64,000 nucleotides of DNA. It comes from Clostridia bacterium. Its GTDB lineage: Bacteria > Bacillota > Clostridia > Oscillospirales > Acutalibacteraceae. The DNA is taken from the NCBI GenBank assembly GCA_017435385.1, contig JAFSFB010000014.1:58251-122250 (forward strand). The letters run 5' to 3'. Positions 35,602 to 43,271 of this stretch are shown here, one piece after another. The translations under genes were made by a program, and so were the position numbers. Numbering within the stretch: the first letter of the stretch is position 1; every line of letters begins with the position of its first letter. The notes under the pieces were generated by a model. It was given only the letters and a program-made list of their open reading frames with translations, was not told the origin of the DNA and did no database searches.

Positions 35602-36981
35602 TTAAAATGAATATGTGTTCTGAGAATTGATAAGCTTCTCTGCGGCAAAAATAAGTTCTTCCTCGGAAGGCTCCCAACTGAAATCTACGGTGATGATTCT
35701 GTTACCGTTGCAAAATGCAAAACTGTTCGTTGGAGTTTTATCATCAATATAGTATCTGTAGCCTTCAAATTTATCCGTGTCAAGCAAGATTTTTTTGCTT
35801 TCATAAACTATATGATTAAAAATGATTTCGTTTTTGCACCTTTCAAGCAACGGTGTGAAGCGTATGTCTGTTACGGAATAATAAAGGAATAAGCCGTCAT
35901 CATTTTTTTCGTCCTCAACTGTGTAGAGTTTCCATTCGGTTTCCTTTATCAGGAGAAGCTCACGGGTGCTTTTTTCGCATGAAACTGTTTTGTTTCCCGT
36001 TTCTTTATAATCACTGATGTCAAGCGGTGCATTTTTATCAAGGTAAACCTCTCGGGAATATGTATTTCCGAATTCGGAATTAACTTTAACTTTGTAATAC
36101 GGCTTCGGGATTGCGGTGTATGCGCCGATTCCCGAGCCGAGCCATAAAAACACAAGCGTAACTGCGGCAAATCTTCTCAGCCTTTGCTTTGTTGTTTCTT
36201 TCCGTTCGGATTTGCAGATTTTATTATTTATTGCTCTATAAATAATAAAGAGGATAATACCCGTTGAAATAATGCCGAGCGTAAAAAGAATGTATCTTAT
36301 TCTCATAAAGGACAGAATTCCCAATAATCCGAAACCGACGTATAGAGGAAACCAGAAAAGAACCTCAAATCTGATAATCTTTTTTGTATTTGTGAATTCG
36401 CCGTTTTCTGCGGCGGTTTTTGCTTTTTTGTACCAATTCAGATAGCTGATTACATTAAAAACCGAAAAAATGAGGGTGACGGGTGTGAGCCAGAAAATCG
36501 GCGTAGCATCTTTCAGTGTTTCGACGGGCTCCTTCCATAGCTCATATATTATGAAGCCTGAAAAGAAGATGCACGCAATAATCAGAAAAAGATAGCCGTA
36601 AACAATTTCGGTTTTTGCAAATTTATGTATGCATTCAATCTGAATCGGAGCATCGGTATCAATCGGAGGAGCGTTTTCGTCATCGGTTGAAAATATGTGC
36701 ATTTTTCCCGAGTTGATAACATAATTCCATCCGCCCGATGAACACAGGTCAATGAAATTCTGTCTGTCATCCGAAATTATGACGCCTTCTTTTACCTCTT
36801 TCGGATAATAAACAACGGAGAATTTCAGCTTTTTGGGCTCGATTTTTTTATATCGCCACAAGGTTGTGCCGATTGTGTCAATCATCCAGCCTTTTGATGC
36901 CATTTTTTCAAGGTGCTTTTCGATGTTTGTGTGGTCATAGAGTGAAAACAATTCAATCCGACGCTTGTATTCTTCCATCAT
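35602..36981 (-). CDS. DUF2812 domain membrane protein
   Basis: 459 residues. The first 120 or so form a DUF2812 domain (LFSLYDHTNIEKHLEKMASKG, WRYKKIEPKKLKFSVVYYP). It is followed by four or five membrane helices (about 155-260 and near 290) and a soluble C-terminal domain facing outside. DUF2812 genes typically follow a padR gene, and the PadR repressor controls them. Here the start codon abuts the padR stop. Role unknown; envelope stress or peptide sensing are guesses. Confidence 0.85.
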   Translation of the reverse strand: MMEEYKRRIELFSLYDHTNIEKHLEKMASKGWMIDTIGTTLWRYKKIEPKKLKFSVVYYPKEVKEGVIISDDRQNFIDLCSSGGWNYVINSGKMHIFSTDDENAPPIDTDAPIQIECIHKFAKTEIVYGYLFLIIACIFFSGFIIYELWKEPVETLKDATPIFWLTPVTLIFSVFNVISYLNWYKKAKTAAENGEFTNTKKIIRFEVLFWFPLYVGFGLLGILSFMRIRYILFTLGIISTGIILFIIYRAINNKICKSERKETTKQRLRRFAAVTLVFLWLGSGIGAYTAIPKPYYKVKVNSEFGNTYSREVYLDKNAPLDISDYKETGNKTVSCEKSTRELLLIKETEWKLYTVEDEKNDDGLFLYYSVTDIRFTPLLERCKNEIIFNHIVYESKKILLDTDKFEGYRYYIDDKTPTNSFAFCNGNRIITVDFSWEPSEEELIFAAEKLINSQNTYSF

Positions 36982-37298
36982 TATTGCTCCTCTCTGAATA
37001 ATTTCTCATAATCATCGGCTTGTTTGCGGATACGGTTATATTCGTTTTCAAGAAGCTGTCTGCCTTTTTCGGTCAGGATATAGCTTCTGCGGCGACCCTC
37101 GGTTTTTGTTTCAACGATAATCTTTTCGTCAACGAATTGCTCAAGGAGATTATAAAGAGTTCCCGGTCCGAGGATAACACGGCTGTCGGTTAAGCTCCGT
37201 ATTTTTTCCATTATATCCGTACCGCAGCATTCGCTTTCAAGACACAGCAGCACATAAAACATCTGCTCGGTAAGGGTTTGAAATTTTGCTCTGGGCAA
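36981..37298 (-). CDS. PadR family transcriptional regulator
   Basis: 105-residue winged-helix repressor: LTEQMFYVLLCLESECCGTDIM then LGPGTLYNLLEQFVDEKII with the recognition helix, and GRRRSYILTEKGRQLLENEY as the wing. The C-terminal helix is the short type of PadR-s1. Translation starts at a TTG (37298) with a perfect AGGAGGTG seven bases upstream. The last base overlaps the DUF2812 start. Promoter carries two copies of a palindrome, consistent with autoregulation. Confidence 0.92.
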   Translation of the reverse strand: MPRAKFQTLTEQMFYVLLCLESECCGTDIMEKIRSLTDSRVILGPGTLYNLLEQFVDEKIIVETKTEGRRRSYILTEKGRQLLENEYNRIRKQADDYEKLFREEQ

Positions 37299-37316
37299 TT
37301 CGTTTCACCTCCTGAT

Positions 37317-37363
37317 ATCGAATATCGATAATTGCATTTTTATAATAACATCGAATATCGATA
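37317..37363 (-). promoter_or_regulatory. Two PadR-type operators
   Basis: ATCGAATATCGATA occurs at 37317-37330 and exactly again at 37350-37363, offset 33 bp or three helical turns. One copy lies inside the -35/-10 spacer, the other between the start point and the Shine-Dalgarno. The core TATCGATA is self-complementary. Binding by the adjacent PadR protein is inferred from position. Confidence 0.8.
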
Positions 37364-37370
37364 TTGTCAA
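37342..37370 (-). promoter_or_regulatory. Promoter of the padR-DUF2812 operon
   Basis: Minus strand TTGACA (37370-37365), 17-base spacer, TATTAT (37347-37342). Confidence 0.8.
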
Positions 37371-37378
37371 CATGAAAA

Positions 37379-37402
37379 ACCGCCGTCAATGCAGACGGCG
37401 GT
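37379..37402 (-). terminator. araBA terminator
   Basis: ACCGCCGTC and GACGGCGGT pair; on the minus strand the stem is followed by TTTTTCATG. It lies 32 bases past the araA stop. Confidence 0.8.
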
Positions 37403-37433
37403 GAGTTTGTATTAAACTGTTATTGGTTAATTT

Positions 37434-38903
37434 TTATTTCAGTTTCCACGCAATATCGGAAAAGAAAAGCTGCTGCTTGAGCCCCTCAACGGTTGTGTCC
37501 TTTGAAATGTGAACATATTCGATGCCTGCCATCTCTGCGAAATCCTCAAGCATTTCGGGTGTTGCGTCATAGGAAAGGACCGTATGATGCGCACCGCCCG
37601 CCATGATCCACATTTTTGCGCCCGTGCAAAGGTCGGGCATAGCCTTCCACATAACTCTCGCAACGGGGAGATTGGGCATATCCATAATGGGCTCGACAGC
37701 CTCGATATCCTGAACGATGAGGCGGAGCCTGCCGCCCATATCAACAAGAGAAGCAACAACGCCGCTGCCTGCCTTGCCCTCAAAAACAAGTCTTGCAGGG
37801 GGATTCTTGCCGCCGATTCCGAGGGGATGAACCTCAATTTTCGGCTTGTCTGCCGCAAGGGTGGGGCAGACCTCGAGCATATGTGCGCCGAGTGAATACT
37901 CGCTGCCTTCAGTCAGATGATAGGTATAGTCCTCCATGAATGCGCTTCCGCCGTTCATGCCCTCGCACATCGCTTTGATGATTCGGGTCATTGCGGAAAC
38001 CTTCCAGTCGCCCTCGCCGCCGTAGCCGTAGCCCTGCTCCATAAGACGCTGGCTTGCAAGACCGGGAAGCTGTTCCATGCCGTGAAGATCCTCAAAGGTG
38101 TTTGTGTAGGCCTTTGCACCTTCTCTGTCAAGAATGCGCTTGATTGCAATTTCTTCCTTTGTCTGATAGCGCACCGTGGCAATATCGTCGGTGTTCATTG
38201 TGTATTTTTCGGAGTATTCAGCCATGAGAGCATCGATTTCCGCTTCAGTAACCTTATCCATTTCCGCAACGAGATCACCCACAGCCCAGGTGTTTACCTG
38301 CCAGCCTAGCTTCATCTGAACGCCGACCTTGTCGCCCTCTGTGACTGCAACCTGACGCATGTTGTCGCCGAAGCGGACAACCTTGAGGCTCTTGCTTTCA
38401 GCGTAACCGACTGCGCTTCTCATCCAGAGTCCGAGCTCTTTGAGAGGAGCTTCGTCCTGCCAGTAGCCCATGATGATCTTTCTGGGCATACCCATTCTTG
38501 CGCCGATGAAGCCGTGCTCTCTGTCGCCGTGAGCCGCCTGATTGAGATTCATGAAATCCATGTCGATCTCTTCGTTGGGGATCTCACGGTTGTATTGAGT
38601 TGCGAAATGGCAGTAGGGCTTCTGAAGAATTGAGAAGCCGTTTATCCACATCTTGCTCGGGCTGAAGGTGTGGCACCATGTAACGATGCCTGTGCAGTTG
38701 TCGTCATAGTTTGCTTCTTTGATAATTGCGGTCACCTCATCAGGTGTCTTGACGGTTGCTTTATATACGAATTTGCAGGGGATAAAAGCACTTGCGTTGA
38801 TCTTCTCAGCCATTTCAGCCGCTCTTTCGGCAACGGTGTCGAGCACTTCGGGTCCGTAAAGATGCTGGCTGCCGACAATAAACCAAAATTCTCTGTTTTT
38901 CAT
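37434..38903 (-). CDS. araA: L-arabinose isomerase
   Basis: Converts L-arabinose to L-ribulose. 489 residues, normal length. FWFIVGSQHLYGPEVL is the family N-terminus; WCHTFSPSKMWINGF, NREIPNEEIDMDFMNLNQ and EYSLGAHMLEVCP surround the active site, and GGAHHTVLSY supplies the C-terminal metal-binding histidine. Starts right after the araB stop with no gap. No araD is in the window. Confidence 0.96.
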   Translation of the reverse strand: MKNREFWFIVGSQHLYGPEVLDTVAERAAEMAEKINASAFIPCKFVYKATVKTPDEVTAIIKEANYDDNCTGIVTWCHTFSPSKMWINGFSILQKPYCHFATQYNREIPNEEIDMDFMNLNQAAHGDREHGFIGARMGMPRKIIMGYWQDEAPLKELGLWMRSAVGYAESKSLKVVRFGDNMRQVAVTEGDKVGVQMKLGWQVNTWAVGDLVAEMDKVTEAEIDALMAEYSEKYTMNTDDIATVRYQTKEEIAIKRILDREGAKAYTNTFEDLHGMEQLPGLASQRLMEQGYGYGGEGDWKVSAMTRIIKAMCEGMNGGSAFMEDYTYHLTEGSEYSLGAHMLEVCPTLAADKPKIEVHPLGIGGKNPPARLVFEGKAGSGVVASLVDMGGRLRLIVQDIEAVEPIMDMPNLPVARVMWKAMPDLCTGAKMWIMAGGAHHTVLSYDATPEMLEDFAEMAGIEYVHISKDTTVEGLKQQLFFSDIAWKLK

Positions 38904-40493
38904 TTAAAATGCCTCAACTGCCGCTTTTTCCGCAGCAAGTCCTTTCTTATAGTTTTCAAGGAAAGCGTTGAAGCCTTCGATATCTTCTTCGGTGGGCTTG
39001 ACTTCGGTTGAAGCCTGACCTGCGAATACCTTTGATTCGAGATAAGCCTCGAGAGTTTCGCCGTCTTCCTTGTTCTTCATATAGTTAGCGAGGATGGCGA
39101 CGCCCCAGGGTCCGCCTTCGCCTGCAGTTTTCATAACGGAAACGGGAGCCTTGAGAGCCGCCGCCATAATTGTCTGACCTGCAAGGGGAGCCTTGAAGTA
39201 TCCGCCGTGACCGAGGATCCTGTCAACCTTGATGTTTTCATCGGCAAGGATCTCCATGCCGAGGCTGAGAGTTGCCGCTGCGGAGCAGAGCTGAGCCCTG
39301 CTGAAGTTTTCAAAGCTGAAGTTGCTTTCGGGACCTCTGAAAAGCATGGGCTTGCCGCTGTCAAGACCCGTGATGACTTCGCCTGAAAGGTAGTTATAAG
39401 CCACGATGCCGCCGCAGTCCTTGTCGCCTTCAAGGGCGGAAGCAAACATAGCGTCGAGAACCTTATAATAATTGACCTCAATACCCATTGATTTGCACAT
39501 CGAGGTGAATATGCCCGCCCATGCATCGATTTCGCCCGAGCAGTTGTTGCAATGAACCATGGCAACGGGCTTGCCCGAGGGAGTGGTTACCATATCGATT
39601 TCGGGATAAAGCTTTGAGAGAGCCTTTTCGAGAACCATCATGAGGAAAATTGATGTGCCTGCGGAAACGTTACCCGTTCTCTCGGCAACGGAGTTTGTTG
39701 CAACCATGCCTGTGCCTGCATCGCCTTCGGGCGGACACATGGGAATGCCTGCCTTGAATTCGCCGCTGGGATCGAGAAGCTTTGCGCCTTCTTCGGTCAG
39801 AACGCCGCCGCTTTCGCCTGCAACGAGAACCTTGGGAAGAATGTCTGCGATTTTCCAGCCGAAGCCCTTATCTGCGATCTTTTCGTCAAACTGAGCGAGC
39901 ATTTTTGCATCGTAATCGTTTGTGAGGCTGTCGATGGGGAACATGCCCGAAGCCTCGCCGACGCCGATGACTCTTTCGCCCGTGAGCATTTTGTGAACAT
40001 ATGCGGCAAGAGTTCCGATATAGTCAATATCCTTGACATGCTCCTCTCCGTTGAGGATAGCCTGATAGAGATGAGCAATGCTCCAGCGCTGAGGAATATT
40101 GAAGTCAAAGAGTGCGGTGAGCTCCTCTGCAGCCTTCGCCGTGATCGTGTTTCTCCATGTTCTGAATTCCGCAAGCTGATTGCCGTCTTTATCAAAGGGA
40201 AGGTAGCCGTGCATCATGCCGCTGATACCCATTGAGCCGACGGTTTCGAGCTTTACGCCGTATTTTTCCGAAACATTCTTTTTGAGAGATGCAAAAGCGG
40301 TCTGAAGACCTTCCCAGAACTTTTCAACGGGATAAGTCCATACGCCGTCAACATAGCTGTTTTCCCAGTCGTAGCTGCCCGAAGCGAGGGGCTCGTTTGC
40401 TTTGTCGATAAGAACAGCTTTGATTCTCGTTGAACCGAATTCAATGCCGAGAGCGGTTTCGGCATTGAGTATAGCCTGTCTGATTTTATCCAT
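38904..40493 (-). CDS. araB: FGGY family kinase, probable L-ribulokinase
   Basis: 529-residue carbohydrate kinase of the FGGY fold: [15 protein letters not shown] phosphate loop at the N-terminus, second half with [13 protein letters not shown] and [15 protein letters not shown]. Its head-to-tail position with araA argues for L-ribulose as substrate, although the sequence also recalls xylulokinase-like members, so specificity comes from context. A promoter with a palindromic element precedes it. Confidence 0.88.
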   Translation of the reverse strand: MDKIRQAILNAETALGIEFGSTRIKAVLIDKANEPLASGSYDWENSYVDGVWTYPVEKFWEGLQTAFASLKKNVSEKYGVKLETVGSMGISGMMHGYLPFDKDGNQLAEFRTWRNTITAKAAEELTALFDFNIPQRWSIAHLYQAILNGEEHVKDIDYIGTLAAYVHKMLTGERVIGVGEASGMFPIDSLTNDYDAKMLAQFDEKIADKGFGWKIADILPKVLVAGESGGVLTEEGAKLLDPSGEFKAGIPMCPPEGDAGTGMVATNSVAERTGNVSAGTSIFLMMVLEKALSKLYPEIDMVTTPSGKPVAMVHCNNCSGEIDAWAGIFTSMCKSMGIEVNYYKVLDAMFASALEGDKDCGGIVAYNYLSGEVITGLDSGKPMLFRGPESNFSFENFSRAQLCSAAATLSLGMEILADENIKVDRILGHGGYFKAPLAGQTIMAAALKAPVSVMKTAGEGGPWGVAILANYMKNKEDGETLEAYLESKVFAGQASTEVKPTEEDIEGFNAFLENYKKGLAAEKAAVEAF

Positions 40494-40528
40494 TGTTGAT
40501 CACACTCCGTAATTAAATATACAAATTA

Positions 40529-40557
40529 ATAATATCAAATCGTTTGACAGCCGTCAA
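40529..40557 (-). promoter_or_regulatory. araBA promoter with overlapping palindrome
   Basis: Minus strand TTGACG (40557-40552), 17-base spacer, TATTAT (40534-40529). The -35 is one arm of the inverted repeat TTGAC-AGCC-GTCAA (40544-40557), a likely operator for an arabinose-responsive repressor encoded elsewhere. Confidence 0.7.
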
Positions 40558-40607
40558 GACAAAAGCAGGCATATGCTTGAAATATTAATAAAAAATGAAT
40601 AACCGTC

Positions 40608-40635
40608 TTGAAATTATTTATTAATATGTTATAAT
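40608..40635 (+). promoter_or_regulatory. Promoter of the GPH symporter gene
   Basis: TTGAAA, 16-base spacer, TATAAT, 55 bases before the start codon, divergent from araBA. Confidence 0.7.
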
Positions 40636-40690
40636 ATAAAATAACTATTTGCAGTCATAAGACTGCTCGAAAAATGATGGGAGGAAAGAA

Positions 40691-43219
40691 ATGAACCCCG
40701 TATCACTCGTCAAAGAAGGTGTGTCAAAGGTACGCACCTACTGGAAAACCCCGCCTCTCGGCAGATTTATGCCTTTTAAGGAAATAGCTGCTTATTCAGG
40801 CGGCGGCATCGGTGCTTATATGATCATCACGCTCGGCACCGCATGCCTTCTCTCAACAGGCAACACCCTCATTTCAAGCACGCTCGGTGTTGATCCGACC
40901 GACATGTATGTAATGTATGTTATCGCTGTTCTTGCCAATATCCCCATGACGGGAATCAGAGCAAACATCATCGATAACACGAGGAACAAAGCAGGTAAGT
41001 ACAGACCGTACATAGTTACAATGGCGCTTCCTTCGGCGATCATCTGTAACATACTTGTCTGGTTCCCTTATAACAAGCTCGGCGATTGGCTCGGCGACGG
41101 AATGATCTTCGGAGAAACAAGAGCTTATGTTGCAAAATGCGCCATAATCATGGTTCTGAACCTTTTGCTGCATTTCTTCTATTATTTCTTCTACGATTCA
41201 TATGAGAATCTCATCCATGTTCTTTCTCCCAACACTCAGGAGAGAACTGATGTTGCTTCGGTCAAGAGCATAGTTTATTCTCTTGCACCCACACTCGTCA
41301 ACCTTTTCACACCTATTATCGCATCAACCGTTTTCAAGACAAACACAACCGATATCCGTGTTTACCGTCTGTTATATCCCATTCTTACGGTTCTCGGTAT
41401 GCTTCTTTGCATTGTTGTTTATAAGCACACCGAAGAAAAGATTGTTCAGGCAAGAACTCATGTTATTCAGATCAAGTTCATCGATGCTCTCAAGGCTGTT
41501 GCGAAGAACAAGTATTTCTGGATAATCTCTCTCGCATCATGGATCGGATTCCTTGAAAGCGCATATTCGAACGTTCTTTTCTGGCTCTATAACTACGGCG
41601 GAGCCTGCTCGGGCAGCGTTTACGGACTGATCGTTACCGTTTACGGAAACGCATCCCTCTGGGGAATGATACTCGCTCCCTTCTGCGTCAAGAAATGGGG
41701 CAAGAAGGCAGTTCTCGTTGTAACCAACCTCTTCAACATCGTCTTTATTCTGATGATGCTTCCGTTCGTCGGTGAAATCAAGAATTTGACGATATGGCTT
41801 GTTATGGGCTGTCTGTGGCTTAACGCTCTTATGGGCTCATTCATGCACATTCTTAACCCTGCTATCCAGGCGGATATCCGTGACTATCAGCAGTACAGAA
41901 CCGGCGAGCGTATCGACGGTATGTTCTCTGCGGTTGCAACGATCGGTACGGTCATCACTCTTGCAACCTCATCCGTTCTTCCCGCCATTTATGAAAAATA
42001 CGGTCTGACAAAGGAAAATGCAGCGCTTGTAACTTCAAACCCCAATGTTCTTAACCGGGTTCTCGGCGACGGAAAATCGGTCGGCGAAATTCTTGCCGAG
42101 CAGCTTGCAAACGGTCAGGATAACTATAACAACGCATTCTCCGCTCTCTATGACCCTGCAGTCCTTTCGGGACTTCTTCAGGTTCTCATTGTTATTGCTG
42201 CCGTCGGTGCGGCGATGAATGTTATTCCTTACATCTGGTATGATTTCAATGAAATAAAGCAGAAGTCGGTTATCAGAGTTCTCAGGATCCGCAGCATGTT
42301 TGAGGACTACGGCAACGGAGTTCTCAATGACGGCGACCTTGTAGAAGCTATTGACATTATCCGCAATTCAAGAGAAATGGCTGACAAGGCTCCCAAGGAG
42401 CTTGATAAGAAGTCATGGAAGCGTATTGAGGATAAGGCTGAGAAAAAGGCTGCAAAGAAGGCTTATCTTGCGGATGTTGCGTATAATGAAGAGATTCAGA
42501 TCGCAAAGTTCGTTTGCGACGAGCTCGATAAATTCTCGGGAGCTGAATTCAAGTTCAGACTTGCTCAGAGCAAGGAGAGCTTCGGCGCAGGTCTTGACGG
42601 TATCGTTTCAATGGGTATCGGAGAAGCAAAGGCTGAGCTTGCCCGTGCAAAGGCTATGCCCAAGGGTACCGATGAAGAAAAGGCGATGCGCAAAGCCGCA
42701 ATCGAGATCGCAAGGAATAAGGTTTCGGCTGTAAAGGCTGTCAAAAAATACTATTCCGACGGCAAGCTCCTTGAAGAACCCGATTATTCCGTTCTTGAAA
42801 AGAGCTACGAAAAGGAAGATGCTCTTGAGGCTGAGCTTAAAGCTCTCAACAATTCGCTCAGAGATATCAAGAAATCGGGCGACAAGGAAAAGCTTGCAGA
42901 AGCGAAGGCAACAGCTAAGGATCTTCAGGCAGAGCTTAAAGAAACAAGAGCCGAATCGAAGAGGATCAGCGACGGTTTTGCTAACTTCAACCGAGCAGCG
43001 AAGCCCTTTAACGATGCCAAGAAGGTGCTGACGCAGAGCAAGAATTACGAGAAGCTTGATGAGATCGCAGCCGTTTATGAAGAGGCTAAGATCCGTCACG
43101 AAGCAGCTCTTGCTGAGGCAAAGGCAGAGGCTGACCGCAAGGCAGCCGAAGAAAAGGCTCACGCAGAACAGATCAAGGCTGAAAAAGCAGCCGCAAAAGC
43201 AGCAAAGAAAAGCAAATAA
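40691..43219 (+). CDS. GPH-type sugar:cation symporter with long charged C-terminal extension
   Basis: 842 residues, roughly 300 more than usual. Residues about 30-535 form a major-facilitator-type glycoside-pentoside-hexuronide symporter with some twelve helices. Included are NIIDNTRNKAGKYRPYI after helix 2 and PAIQADIRDYQQYRTGERIDGMF-type loop 8/9 sequence. After residue about 545 the chain is hydrophilic and dominated by K, E and A, with long predicted coiled coils (ELARAKAMPKGTDEEKAMR; closing EQIKAEKAAAKAAKKSK). It bears no similarity to the IIA domain of LacS-type GPH carriers. Divergent from araBA, so arabinose or an arabinoside is a plausible substrate. RBS GGGAGGAAAG is strong. Confidence 0.87.
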   Translation: MNPVSLVKEGVSKVRTYWKTPPLGRFMPFKEIAAYSGGGIGAYMIITLGTACLLSTGNTLISSTLGVDPTDMYVMYVIAVLANIPMTGIRANIIDNTRNKAGKYRPYIVTMALPSAIICNILVWFPYNKLGDWLGDGMIFGETRAYVAKCAIIMVLNLLLHFFYYFFYDSYENLIHVLSPNTQERTDVASVKSIVYSLAPTLVNLFTPIIASTVFKTNTTDIRVYRLLYPILTVLGMLLCIVVYKHTEEKIVQARTHVIQIKFIDALKAVAKNKYFWIISLASWIGFLESAYSNVLFWLYNYGGACSGSVYGLIVTVYGNASLWGMILAPFCVKKWGKKAVLVVTNLFNIVFILMMLPFVGEIKNLTIWLVMGCLWLNALMGSFMHILNPAIQADIRDYQQYRTGERIDGMFSAVATIGTVITLATSSVLPAIYEKYGLTKENAALVTSNPNVLNRVLGDGKSVGEILAEQLANGQDNYNNAFSALYDPAVLSGLLQVLIVIAAVGAAMNVIPYIWYDFNEIKQKSVIRVLRIRSMFEDYGNGVLNDGDLVEAIDIIRNSREMADKAPKELDKKSWKRIEDKAEKKAAKKAYLADVAYNEEIQIAKFVCDELDKFSGAEFKFRLAQSKESFGAGLDGIVSMGIGEAKAELARAKAMPKGTDEEKAMRKAAIEIARNKVSAVKAVKKYYSDGKLLEEPDYSVLEKSYEKEDALEAELKALNNSLRDIKKSGDKEKLAEAKATAKDLQAELKETRAESKRISDGFANFNRAAKPFNDAKKVLTQSKNYEKLDEIAAVYEEAKIRHEAALAEAKAEADRKAAEEKAHAEQIKAEKAAAKAAKKSK

Positions 43220-43236
43220 ATAAAGCGAGATATAAT

Positions 43237-43267
43237 AAAACCGCAGAGGCTGATCCTCTGCGGTTTT
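43237..43267. terminator. Bidirectional hairpin terminator
   Basis: AAAACCGCAGAGG and CCTCTGCGGTTTT pair around a short loop, between the convergent symporter and GH genes. Confidence 0.88.
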
Positions 43268-43271
43268 ACTT

